From: Prevotella sp. CAG:1320
Lineage (GTDB): Bacteria; Bacteroidota; Bacteroidia; Bacteroidales; Bacteroidaceae
Length of the DNA stretch: 64,000 nt
NCBI GenBank assembly: GCA_000435635.1
Contig: FR882149.1
Coordinates: 24,408-88,407 of the forward strand
Direction of reading: 5' to 3'
In this document: positions 42,802 through 51,857 of the stretch, piece by piece
How positions within the stretch are numbered: the stretch's first letter is position 1
How the letters are laid out: each line of letters begins with the position of its first letter
Translations under genes and position numbers: made by a program
Notes under the pieces: generated by a model
The model's input: only the letters and a program-made list of their open reading frames with translations
Database searches by the model: none
What the model was told of the DNA's origin: nothing

Positions 42802-43964
42802 TAGCGAAATATTTCATATGGCTCTTGCTGCTGACGGTGGCACCGCAATGGTGGATAGACCGAATATACTGCCGGCACTATACTCCGTGGAAGCGTTTCC
42901 TTTGTTGGCTTCCCACGGGCATCGTGGCATGTTATACCGTGTATTTGGTCATTTGCCACAACGGGACGCCAGATAACCACCTGCTGACAGACCTATGGTT
43001 TCTCGTGCTAGGCGTGGTGGTAATACCCCAAGCCATATACTCACTATGCTTGTTGGCCAAGTGGGGATGGTGTCGCGCTCGGCATCGCCGCGTAACGGGC
43101 AGGAACTGGATTGCCTCGCTGCTGGCCTGCGCGTCTGCGGCAGCCTATCTTTACGGCTTCTTCTGGGGATTTGGGCAACTGCGAGTAAAGCATATCACGC
43201 TCGCATACGACCAACTGCCCGAGGCGTTCGACGGCTATCGCATTGTGCACATCAGCGACCTCCATGTCGGGACATTCCAAGGCTGGCGTTCATGGATGCT
43301 AAATAGAGACATCGACTCCATCAATGCCCAAAAGGCGGATGTCATATTGTTTACGGGAGACCTGCAGAACTTCTCGCCCCAAGAAATCTCGGAAAACAAA
43401 GTGGAGCTATCACGGCTAAAAGCTCCCGATGGCATCATCAGCGTGCTGGGCAACCATGATTACGGCAAATACATCGCACGTGACGAAACAGAAAAGAAAA
43501 CCATTGAACAAGCCATCATAAAAGAGGAAGAAGGACTAGGCTGGACATTGCTACGCTCCTCACACCATGCCATCAGGCGGGGAAAAGACTCCATCGTAAT
43601 CGCGGGAGAGGAGTATGACACGTCTTTGGACAATCCCTACAAGCATCCCGTATCCGTATCGCTGGATGGCATCAAGCCCAACAGCTTCCTTATCATGCTG
43701 GAACATGATCCCGAGGCATGGCCTTCAAGAACATTGCCCGACACGCATGCCAGCCTGCAACTATCAGGACATACCCATGGCGGACATATAGACCTTTTGG
43801 GGGCAAGATCCACCCGATTGGCCTCCTCACTCGACTATGGCCTGCACGAGCGTGAAGGAAGATACCTTTACACTACCCGCGGACTGGGCGGGGTAATCCC
43901 CTTGCGAATAGGTGCTTGGGCAGAAATCGTGGTCATTACACTCAAGAAAACATCAAAGACATGA
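42798..43964 (+). CDS. Membrane-anchored metallophosphoesterase
   Basis: A 388-residue protein with three or four N-terminal transmembrane helices (to about 130) and a calcineurin-like phosphoesterase domain (YkuE type). Metal-binding motifs in order: HISDLHVG near 150, FTGDLQN near 185, LGNHDYG near 215, LEHDPEAW near 295 and LSGHTHGGHIDL near 320. UDP-diacylglucosamine-type or other phosphoester substrates are possible; none can be assigned. A paralogue with the same layout is at 58513-59619. Overlaps both neighbours by ATGA. Confidence 0.87.
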   Translation: MIAKYFIWLLLLTVAPQWWIDRIYCRHYTPWKRFLCWLPTGIVACYTVYLVICHNGTPDNHLLTDLWFLVLGVVVIPQAIYSLCLLAKWGWCRARHRRVTGRNWIASLLACASAAAYLYGFFWGFGQLRVKHITLAYDQLPEAFDGYRIVHISDLHVGTFQGWRSWMLNRDIDSINAQKADVILFTGDLQNFSPQEISENKVELSRLKAPDGIISVLGNHDYGKYIARDETEKKTIEQAIIKEEEGLGWTLLRSSHHAIRRGKDSIVIAGEEYDTSLDNPYKHPVSVSLDGIKPNSFLIMLEHDPEAWPSRTLPDTHASLQLSGHTHGGHIDLLGARSTRLASSLDYGLHEREGRYLYTTRGLGGVIPLRIGAWAEIVVITLKKTSKT

Positions 43965-44719
43965 AATATATTTATCGCATCTACCAATTATTCGTTTGCT
44001 TGCCCATCCTTTTGCTGGCAAGTATCATTACCAGTTTGGTAACCATTATAGGTTGCGTACTAGGAGACGGGCATTTTTGGGGTTACTTTCCTGGCAAATA
44101 TTGGTCAAGGCTGTGGATACGCCTGTTGCTGTTACCGGTCAAGGTTGATGGACGTGAACATTTGGCCAAGAACCAATCGTATGTGTTCGTCTCCAACCAC
44201 CAGGGAGCGTTCGATATTTTCCTCATCTATGGTTATCTCAACCGCAATTTTAAATGGATGATGAAGAAGAGCCTGCGCAAAGTGCCTTTCGTTGGCATGG
44301 CTTGCGAGTACGCCCACCATATTTTCGTTGACAAAAGTGGTCCATCGAAAATAAAAGCCTCTTATGACCACGCCCGCGAACAACTGCAAGAAGGCATGTC
44401 ACTTGTGGTATTCCCCGAAGGAGCTAGAAGTTTCACGGGGGAAATGGGGCCGTTCCGAAGAGGAGCTTTCATGTTGGCGGACGAGCTGCAATTGCCCGTA
44501 TGCCCATTGACCATCAATGGTTCATACGATGTCAAGCCACGCACCAAAGACCTTTACTGGGTATTCTGGCATCCTTTGCGCCTTACCATTCATGAGCCTA
44601 TACAGCCAATAGGGAAAGGCCCGGAGAACGTGAAGAACCAGATGGAGCGCAGTTACCAGGCCATTATGGATGGATTGGATTCTAAATACAAAAGAGTTCA
44701 TGAGAAAACCGAGCAATAA
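43961..44719 (+). CDS. plsC: 1-acyl-glycerol-3-phosphate acyltransferase (PlsC family)
   Basis: About 252 residues with an N-terminal membrane helix (FVCLPILLLASIITSLVTII). Acyltransferase motifs: SNHQGAFD (HX4D) near residue 77, the acceptor-binding FVDKSGPSK near 125 and VVFPEGARSFTG near 150. It acylates lysophosphatidate at the sn-2 position in membrane lipid synthesis. The start is the ATG at 43961, overlapping the phosphoesterase stop. Last gene of the tight five-gene operon. Confidence 0.9.
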   Translation: MKYIYRIYQLFVCLPILLLASIITSLVTIIGCVLGDGHFWGYFPGKYWSRLWIRLLLLPVKVDGREHLAKNQSYVFVSNHQGAFDIFLIYGYLNRNFKWMMKKSLRKVPFVGMACEYAHHIFVDKSGPSKIKASYDHAREQLQEGMSLVVFPEGARSFTGEMGPFRRGAFMLADELQLPVCPLTINGSYDVKPRTKDLYWVFWHPLRLTIHEPIQPIGKGPENVKNQMERSYQAIMDGLDSKYKRVHEKTEQ

Positions 44720-44729
44720 CGGACAGCAT

Positions 44730-44761
44730 ATTGTGCGTTTCGGAAATAATATGTAACTTTG
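44730..44761 (+). promoter_or_regulatory. Promoter of the Dpm1-like gene and mfd
   Basis: TTG at 44730-44732, about 21 bases, then TAACTTTG (44754-44761), 36 bp before the ATG at 44798. Confidence 0.55.
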
Positions 44762-44797
44762 CACCCAAAATTCCACTATTATATTAATAATGTATTC

Positions 44798-45544
44798 ATG
44801 AGTGACAGCATCGTAATTATACCTACTTACAACGAGCGGGAAAACATAGAGAAAATCATCCGGGCCGTATTTGGCCTGCCAAAGGATTTTGATATCTTGG
44901 TCATAGACGATGGCAGCCCCGACGGAACAGCTTCCATCGTAAAGCGTTTAATGAGCGAAGAGTTCGCCGGCAAACTTCATTTAATGGAACGCTCTGGCAA
45001 ATTGGGACTGGGTACCGCTTATATCGCAGGCTTCAAATGGGCACTGGAAAAGGGGTATGAGTACGTGATAGAAATGGATGCGGACTTCTCCCATAATCCG
45101 GAAGACCTGCCCCGGCTCTATGCCGCCACCCATGACGAAGGCTACGATGTGGCCATCGGTTCCCGTTACGTTACTGGCGTGAACGTGGTCAACTGGCCTA
45201 TGGGACGTGTGCTGATGAGCTATTTCGCCTCCAAGTACGTGCAAATGGTTACAGGCATCAACGTGAAAGACACCACGGCGGGCTTCGTATGTTATAAACG
45301 CCAAGTACTGGCCACCATTCCTCTTGACGAAGTGCGCTTTAAAGGCTACGCTTTTCAGATAGAAATGAAATACACCGCCTATAAAATAGGATTCCGCATC
45401 AAGGAGGTGCCCGTGATATTCGTCAACAGGCGAGAAGGAACCAGCAAGATGAGCGGAGGTATTTTCGGCGAGGCCTTCTTCGGTGTACTACGATTGCGTT
45501 GGGAAGGATGGTTCCGCCATTACCCTCGCATGCCTCGGCAATAA
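44798..45544 (+). CDS. Polyprenol-phosphate glycosyltransferase (Dpm1-like)
   Basis: A 248-residue family 2 glycosyltransferase of the dolichol/polyprenol-phosphate mannose synthase type, lacking a C-terminal membrane domain. Motifs: VIIPTYNERENIEKI at the start, VIDDGSPDGTASIV near 38, the metal-binding EMDADFSHNPED near 90, SRYVTG near 128 and the conserved GYAFQIEMKYTAYK near 188. Makes a lipid-linked sugar donor for glycan or protein glycosylation. The ATG at 44798 gives the expected N-terminus; an upstream TTG in frame overlaps the promoter. Confidence 0.9.
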   Translation: MSDSIVIIPTYNERENIEKIIRAVFGLPKDFDILVIDDGSPDGTASIVKRLMSEEFAGKLHLMERSGKLGLGTAYIAGFKWALEKGYEYVIEMDADFSHNPEDLPRLYAATHDEGYDVAIGSRYVTGVNVVNWPMGRVLMSYFASKYVQMVTGINVKDTTAGFVCYKRQVLATIPLDEVRFKGYAFQIEMKYTAYKIGFRIKEVPVIFVNRREGTSKMSGGIFGEAFFGVLRLRWEGWFRHYPRMPRQ

Positions 45545-45577
45545 GACTAACGCCGACCGCAAAGCATGGCGTGAGCC

Positions 45578-48500
45578 ATGCGCAACAAACAAAAAATGAC
45601 AATACAGGATTTACAAAAGGCCTTAGGGCATAGGCCTCAAGTGAATGCCCTTTCGCAATTACTGGAAGACAAGGCGAAGCCAAATGTTTTCCTGCGTGGA
45701 CTTGTGTCCTCGGCTACACCCATGGTATTCTCCGCCATCTTCCATAAGTCACCCCGCACAATGCTTTTTGTGCTCAACGACGCAGACGAGGCCGGCTATT
45801 TCTACCATGACCTTACGCAAATATTGGGTTCTGAAACCGCTTACTTTTTTCCTTCCAGCTATCGCCGGGCGGTAAAATACGGACAAAAAGATGCCGGTAA
45901 CGAGATATTGCGCACAGAGGTACTGGCTCATCTGGCCGCTTCTGATGGAGAGAAGCCCATGATGATAGTAAGTTTTCCCGAGGCATTGTCAGAGCTAATC
46001 GTTTCCAAGAAAAACATCCGCGACAATATACTTAAACTTGCGGTGGGACAGAACATCGACCCCATAGATGTGGCACACACGTTGCGTGAAGAAGGTTTCG
46101 AGGAAGTGGATTATGTTTATGAGCCTGGACAATTCGCGTGTCGAGGCAGTATACTCGATGTCTACTCCTACAGCAGTGAATATCCCTTTCGTATAGATTT
46201 CTTTGGAGATGAAGTTGACACCATCCGCACCTTTGACGTGGAAGACCAGCTCTCAAAGGAGAAACGCGAGGAAATAGAAATCGTTCCAGAATTAACTACG
46301 ATAGAGAGTGAACGCAAGCCATTCTTGAGCGTTGTGCCTGATAATACGCTATTGGTCATAAAAGACTATGCTTTCGTATGCGAACGCATAGCGCAGATTT
46401 ACCAAGAAGGCTTCTCGGATGCCGCTTTAGTGGAGCGACTGGAAGGAGCCACCGAGCAAGAGCAGGAGCAGATAAGAAAACAAATGGTAAGGGAGCACAA
46501 CCTTTGCACCGCCGTAACGTTCCGGGACATGGCCGACAAACTCCAGCGGGTGGAATTTGGTGCAGGTGTGACAGAACAAGAAAAAGAAAACAAAGAGGCA
46601 ACAAAGCGAGAAGGCACATATACGCTCTCTTTTCACACAGAGCCTCAACCTTTATTCCACAAAAACTTTGAACTTCTGCGTTCCTCGTTAGAGGATTTCC
46701 TCCTGCGAGGGTATACCATATATATATTAGCCGACAGCGAAAAGCAAACACAACGTTTAGCCGACATATTCGCCGCGGAAGAATCCGGCAAGAAGCAAGA
46801 TATTCCCTTTACACCTGTCAACAAGACTCTACACGAAGGCTTCACGGACAATGACGCCAAGGTGTGCGTATTTACTGACCACCAGATATTCGATCGCTTC
46901 CACAAATATAACCTGAAGAGTGACGTGGCCAGGACTGGCAAGATGGCTCTTACGATGAAAGAACTGCAAGAAATGGAGCAAGGCGATTTCATCGTGCACG
47001 TAGATTTCGGCATAGGCAAGTTTGGCGGATTGGTAAGAGTGCCTTCAGGAAATAGCTACCATGAGATGATACGTATCCTCTACGCGCACGATGATATTGT
47101 GGACGTATCTATCCATTCTCTCTATAAAATCAGCAAGTACCGCTCTTCCAGTACGGGTGAGCCTCCTCGACTCAGCGTATTGGGAACAGGAGCCTGGGAA
47201 CGCATGAAGGAGAAAGCGAAAAAACGCATCAAGGACATTGCCCGAGATCTCATCAAGCTATACGCTACCCGCAGGAGACAGAAAGGATTCGCTTTCCAGG
47301 GAGATACTTACTTGCAGCATGAGCTGGAAGCAGGCTTCCTCTACGAAGATACACCTGACCAACTAAAAGCCACACAAGAAGTAAAAGCAGATATGGAGGC
47401 GGCCCGCCCCATGGATCGTTTGATTTGCGGAGACGTAGGCTTTGGCAAAACAGAAGTGGCCATACGTTCCGCCTTCAAAGCGGCGGTAGACTCCAAACAA
47501 GTAGCGGTGTTGGTGCCTACCACTGTACTGGCTTTCCAACATTACCAGACATTCAGCAAACGATTGCAGAATTTCCCCGTCAAGGTAGAATATCTCTCAC
47601 GAGCCCGTTCCGCCAAAGAGACCAAAGAAATACTAGCCGACTTGGCTGAAGGAAAGATAGACATACTGATAGGCACACATAAGTTGATATCCAAAACCGT
47701 GAAGTGGCATGATCTGGGATTGCTCATCATAGACGAGGAACAGAAGTTTGGCGTGAGCACGAAGGAGAAGTTACGCCAGTTAAAGACCAACGTGGATACA
47801 CTCACAATGTCCGCCACGCCCATCCCTCGCACTTTACAATTCTCTTTGATGGGCGCCCGTGACATGAGCGTGATGCGCACGCCGCCTCCCAACCGATATC
47901 CCATTCAAACGGAATTGACCACCTTCAACACTGAAGTGATACGGGATGCCATCAACTTCGAAATGAGCCGTAATGGTCAAGTGTATTTCGTCAACGACCG
48001 AATCTCCCGGTTGCAGGAAATCAAGATGATGATAGAAAAGACCGTGCCCGACTGCCGAGTAGTGGTAGGACACGGACAGATGAAACCCGACGAGTTGGAG
48101 AAGGTCATCGTGGACTTCATGAATTACGACTACGACGTATTGCTTTCTACGACTATCGTGGAGAACGGCATCGATATTCCCAACGCCAACACTATCATCA
48201 TCAACGACGCTCATCGCTTCGGTCTCTCTGACCTGCACCAGATGCGAGGCAGAGTGGGACGTTCCAACAAGAAAGCGTTCTGTTACCTGCTGGCACCTCC
48301 ACGCAGCATGCTAACTACCGAAGCCAGACGCAGATTGGAAGCATTGGAAACTTTCAGCGGACTGGGTAGTGGTTTTAACCTAGCCATGCAAGACCTGGAC
48401 ATTCGTGGCGCTGGCAACCTGTTGGGAAGTGAGCAAAGCGGGTTTATGGAAGACCTGGGCTACGAGACATACCAAAAGATATTGTCGCAAGCGGTGACTG

Positions 48501-49030
48501 AATTGAAAAACGAAGAATTCCAGGACATCTATGAGGAAGACATGAAAGATGGCAAAACCATCACCGGAGATGACTTCGTGGATGATTGCGGAATGGATAG
48601 CGACCTGGAAATGTATTTTCCTGACAATTATGTGCCTGGGGTCAGTGAGCGCATGCTGCTATATCGTGAATTGGACCACATAGAGAGCGATGATGACTTG
48701 CAACGCTATCGCCAGCGTTTGATAGACCGCTTCGGACCTGTCCCCAAAGAAGCCGATGAGCTGATGTCCGTGGTGAAATTGCGGCGCAGAGGCAAGCGGT
48801 TGGGCTGTGAGAAGATAATCCTCAAACAAGGCATCATGCAAATGCAATTTGTCTCCAACACGCAAAGCCCTTTCTACCGAAGCGACACGTTTGGCAAAGT
48901 TATTGACTACGTAGCCAACCACGTAAAAGACAGTGCGCTTAAAGAGAAAAACAACAAGCGATATCTGCGCATAAAAGGGGTAAACACCGTGGCGCAGGCT
49001 TGCGAGATATTGTCTGACATCAGCAAATGA
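45578..49030 (+). CDS. mfd: Transcription-repair coupling factor
   Basis: Removes RNA polymerase stalled at DNA damage and recruits UvrA. 1150 residues: UvrB-homology modules (1 to about 350), RNA-polymerase-interacting CarD-like domain (near 465-535, GDFIVHVDFGIGKFGGLV), then the RecG-like translocase with Walker A GDVGFGKTEVAI near 610, DEEQKFGVS, the TRG-like block and QMRGRVGRSNKKAF near 890, and the C-terminal regulatory domain. The ATG at 45578 is the first; the ATG at 45596 (MTIQDLQ) may be the true start. Confidence 0.96.
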   Translation: MRNKQKMTIQDLQKALGHRPQVNALSQLLEDKAKPNVFLRGLVSSATPMVFSAIFHKSPRTMLFVLNDADEAGYFYHDLTQILGSETAYFFPSSYRRAVKYGQKDAGNEILRTEVLAHLAASDGEKPMMIVSFPEALSELIVSKKNIRDNILKLAVGQNIDPIDVAHTLREEGFEEVDYVYEPGQFACRGSILDVYSYSSEYPFRIDFFGDEVDTIRTFDVEDQLSKEKREEIEIVPELTTIESERKPFLSVVPDNTLLVIKDYAFVCERIAQIYQEGFSDAALVERLEGATEQEQEQIRKQMVREHNLCTAVTFRDMADKLQRVEFGAGVTEQEKENKEATKREGTYTLSFHTEPQPLFHKNFELLRSSLEDFLLRGYTIYILADSEKQTQRLADIFAAEESGKKQDIPFTPVNKTLHEGFTDNDAKVCVFTDHQIFDRFHKYNLKSDVARTGKMALTMKELQEMEQGDFIVHVDFGIGKFGGLVRVPSGNSYHEMIRILYAHDDIVDVSIHSLYKISKYRSSSTGEPPRLSVLGTGAWERMKEKAKKRIKDIARDLIKLYATRRRQKGFAFQGDTYLQHELEAGFLYEDTPDQLKATQEVKADMEAARPMDRLICGDVGFGKTEVAIRSAFKAAVDSKQVAVLVPTTVLAFQHYQTFSKRLQNFPVKVEYLSRARSAKETKEILADLAEGKIDILIGTHKLISKTVKWHDLGLLIIDEEQKFGVSTKEKLRQLKTNVDTLTMSATPIPRTLQFSLMGARDMSVMRTPPPNRYPIQTELTTFNTEVIRDAINFEMSRNGQVYFVNDRISRLQEIKMMIEKTVPDCRVVVGHGQMKPDELEKVIVDFMNYDYDVLLSTTIVENGIDIPNANTIIINDAHRFGLSDLHQMRGRVGRSNKKAFCYLLAPPRSMLTTEARRRLEALETFSGLGSGFNLAMQDLDIRGAGNLLGSEQSGFMEDLGYETYQKILSQAVTELKNEEFQDIYEEDMKDGKTITGDDFVDDCGMDSDLEMYFPDNYVPGVSERMLLYRELDHIESDDDLQRYRQRLIDRFGPVPKEADELMSVVKLRRRGKRLGCEKIILKQGIMQMQFVSNTQSPFYRSDTFGKVIDYVANHVKDSALKEKNNKRYLRIKGVNTVAQACEILSDISK

Positions 49031-49036
49031 TGCCCA

Positions 49037-50491
49037 ATGTTGATGCTTGTCACCATCCTGTTATATTTTTGTGCCCTGCTAATACTGAGCAGGCTCACTG
49101 CCCGTCGTTCCTCCAATGACACTTTCTTTCGTGGCAATCGGCAGTCACCATGGTATATGGTGGCATTCGGCATGGTAGGAGCTTCCATCTCTGGAGTTTC
49201 TTTTGTGTCAGTGCCTGGAATGGTAATCAGCATGGACATGACTTACCTGCAAATGTGCGCGGGATTTATCTTGGGTTACTTCGCCGTGGCATTTGTCTTG
49301 TTACCCATCTACTATCGCATGCGACTTACCACCATCTACAGTTATTTACGCATACGATTAGGAACGCGCTCTTACAAGACAGGGGCAAGTTTTTTCTTGC
49401 TTTCCAAGATGGTGGGAGCGGCTGTCAGGTTCTATGTAGTATGCATTATTCTGCAACGATTCGTTTTAGACGAGGTGGGCATACCATTTCCCGTCACGGT
49501 TGTGGCGATGGTGGGATTAATATGGTTTTATACACGCAAGGGAGGAATCAAGACTTTGGTGTGGACGGATACCTTCCAGACTTTCTGCATGTTTTTGTCT
49601 TTGGTTCTCATCTTCATGGCAGTGACACAACGATTGGAACTCTCGTTGCCAAGAGCCATACAGGCCATCACGGCAGACAGCCATAGCCAAGTATGGGTAT
49701 TTGACGACTGGGTTTCCAGGCAAAATTTCTGGAAACAATTCCTTAGCGGAGTATTTGTGGTTATCGTCATGACAGGACTTGACCAAGACATGATGCAAAA
49801 GAATCTGACCTGTAAAAGCCTCAAAGAGGCACAGAAAGACATGTGCACCTATGGCTTCGCCTTTGTACCCGCCAATTTACTGTTGCTCTCCTTGGGCATC
49901 TTGCTCATGATGTTAGCGCACAAAGAAGGCATTCCCCTCCCCTCTTCTAGCGATGACCTGATGCCTATGTTCACCGCGACGGGCATGATGAGCGAATCCG
50001 TGACGGTGCTCTTCACTATAGGCATCGTGGCGGCAAGCTTCTCCAGCGCGGACTCCGCGCTCACGGCACTTACCACCTCCTATTGCGTTGACATACACGA
50101 GCGGCCAGACGATGAGCGGTTGCGCAAACGAGCCCATCTGATGATAGCCATACTCTTCGTGCTCTTCATACTGGTCTTTCGTGCGGTAAACTCCACCAGT
50201 GTCATCGACGCCATTTACATCCTCTGTTCCTATACTTACGGTCCCTTGCTGGGACTGTTCGCCTTTGGGTTGTTCACACGGTGGCAGATACGCGACCAAT
50301 ATGTGCCATGGGTGGCAATCGCAAGTCCCATAATCTGCGGAGTAGTGGATTTCCTTTCGCAAAACCTATGGCAATACAAGTTCGGCTATGAGTTGCTCAT
50401 GCTCAATGGCGCACTCACGTTCCTGGGACTATATTTGTTGCGCAAACAAGCAGGCCAGTTCCATGGCCACGGCAAAAAGCAAGACACATAA
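49037..50491 (+). CDS. Sodium:solute symporter family transporter
   Basis: A 484-residue inner-membrane protein with about 13 transmembrane helices of the SSS/LeuT fold. Typical blocks: NDTFFRGNRQSPWYMVAFGM near residue 27, GASISGVSFVSVPG near 48, a sodium-site region SFSSADSALTALTTSYCVD near 335. Substrate (sugar, sialic acid, amino acid or other) not deducible. It starts 6 bp after the mfd stop, so it is probably read through from mfd. Confidence 0.9.
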   Translation: MLMLVTILLYFCALLILSRLTARRSSNDTFFRGNRQSPWYMVAFGMVGASISGVSFVSVPGMVISMDMTYLQMCAGFILGYFAVAFVLLPIYYRMRLTTIYSYLRIRLGTRSYKTGASFFLLSKMVGAAVRFYVVCIILQRFVLDEVGIPFPVTVVAMVGLIWFYTRKGGIKTLVWTDTFQTFCMFLSLVLIFMAVTQRLELSLPRAIQAITADSHSQVWVFDDWVSRQNFWKQFLSGVFVVIVMTGLDQDMMQKNLTCKSLKEAQKDMCTYGFAFVPANLLLLSLGILLMMLAHKEGIPLPSSSDDLMPMFTATGMMSESVTVLFTIGIVAASFSSADSALTALTTSYCVDIHERPDDERLRKRAHLMIAILFVLFILVFRAVNSTSVIDAIYILCSYTYGPLLGLFAFGLFTRWQIRDQYVPWVAIASPIICGVVDFLSQNLWQYKFGYELLMLNGALTFLGLYLLRKQAGQFHGHGKKQDT

Positions 50492-50542
50492 AACACAGTA
50501 GCACTGAAATCAAAAGTCAGTACCACTGCTATTTTGAGTGGC

Positions 50543-51823
50543 CTATTCCCGCTTCTTGCCAAACTCGGGATCAATCTTCACGAAATAAGCCACCAAGTAT
50601 GTCATGACACACATCACACACACTATGATGAAGAAGGCTTTATAGCCTACCCACTCTTGCAAAGCACCTGCAAAAAGTCCTGGTATCATCATGGAGAGAG
50701 CCATGAAAGCCGTGCAGATGGCATAGTGGCTAGTCTTGAACTCGCCTCGGCTGTAATAAATAAGATACAGCATATAGGCCGTAAAGCCAAAACCATAACC
50801 AAACTGCTCCACAAAGACACACAGATTAATAACAAACAGACTTTCTGGCAAGGCATAGCTCATGTAAACATATACCAAATCGGGCAAGGTGATGGCGCAA
50901 ACCATGGGCCACAGCCATCGTTTCAAGCCATCCCTTCCCACGGCCATGCCGCCCAAGATACCGCCCAATGTCAGGCCTACTACTCCCACAGTGCCTTGCA
51001 CCAATCCGTATTCTTGAGGTGAGAGGGCCAAACCGCCATTTTGGACCGAATCCACAAGGAACAAGGCGGATATCTTGGCCAGCAGTCCCTCTGGCATGCG
51101 ATAGAGCAACATGAAAAGAAGGCCAATCATGGTTTCCTTCACTGGATATTTCGTGACAAAAGTACGAAGCGTCCTTCCTAATTCAACAAGCAGCAGAGCG
51201 GGACTGGCACTATGTCTTGAGCTATCCTCCCTGGGACGAGGCAACACATAGCCATGCCACAACCAAAGAGCTATGAAAATGCCTGTAACACCATAGAACA
51301 TCAAGCTCCATGAATAAGGGATGTCGCCACGGTATATCACTTGCAAGTTGCCAGCCACCATCACCAACACCCCTTGGCCAAAGATGGTGGCCAATCGATA
51401 GAATGTGCTGCGAATACCTACAAACCACGCTTGTTCATGCTCGTTGAGGCCCAACATGTAGAAGCCATCAGCGGCAATGTCATGAGTGGCGCTGGAAAAG
51501 GCCATCACCCAAAAAAAGAAAAGCGTGCCTTGCAGCCAGAAGTCTGTGGGAATAGTGAAGGCGATACCGCCAAAAGCCGCTCCAATGAGCAACTGCATGG
51601 TCACCACCCACCACCGCTTTGTGCGAACCACGTCTATGAAAGGGCTCCACAATGGCTTGATGACCCATGGCAAGTAGAGCCATGAGGTATAGAAAGTAAT
51701 CTCGGTATTGCTTAGCCCTAGTTGTTTATAGAGTATCAGCGACACGGTCATCACCGCTACATAGGGCAATCCTTCCGCGAAATAGAGCGAGGGCACCCAG
51801 GCCCATGGGGATTTATTTCTCAT
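50543..51823 (-). CDS. AmpG-like MFS transporter
   Basis: A 426-residue protein with 12 predicted membrane helices of the major facilitator superfamily, AmpG group: SLYFAEGLPYVAVMTVSLIL at the N-terminus, KPLWSPFIDVVRTKRWW near 55, SSATHDIAADGFYM near 105. AmpG imports anhydro-muropeptides for peptidoglycan recycling. It lies 34 bp after the SpoIID-domain fusion gene, whose C-terminal domain acts on or near peptidoglycan, which supports a cell-wall role. It converges with the symporter gene. Confidence 0.85.
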   Translation of the reverse strand: MRNKSPWAWVPSLYFAEGLPYVAVMTVSLILYKQLGLSNTEITFYTSWLYLPWVIKPLWSPFIDVVRTKRWWVVTMQLLIGAAFGGIAFTIPTDFWLQGTLFFFWVMAFSSATHDIAADGFYMLGLNEHEQAWFVGIRSTFYRLATIFGQGVLVMVAGNLQVIYRGDIPYSWSLMFYGVTGIFIALWLWHGYVLPRPREDSSRHSASPALLLVELGRTLRTFVTKYPVKETMIGLLFMLLYRMPEGLLAKISALFLVDSVQNGGLALSPQEYGLVQGTVGVVGLTLGGILGGMAVGRDGLKRWLWPMVCAITLPDLVYVYMSYALPESLFVINLCVFVEQFGYGFGFTAYMLYLIYYSRGEFKTSHYAICTAFMALSMMIPGLFAGALQEWVGYKAFFIIVCVMCVMTYLVAYFVKIDPEFGKKRE

Positions 51824-51857
51824 CGTGATTGTATAGGTCTATCTTTCAAATGTATTG

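Noticed and set aside
50492-50542. Clear terminator between the converging symporter and AmpG-like genes
   Set aside because: The gap contains a degenerate family-A half unit (CAGTACCACTG) but no stem followed by a T-run that I could draw with confidence.
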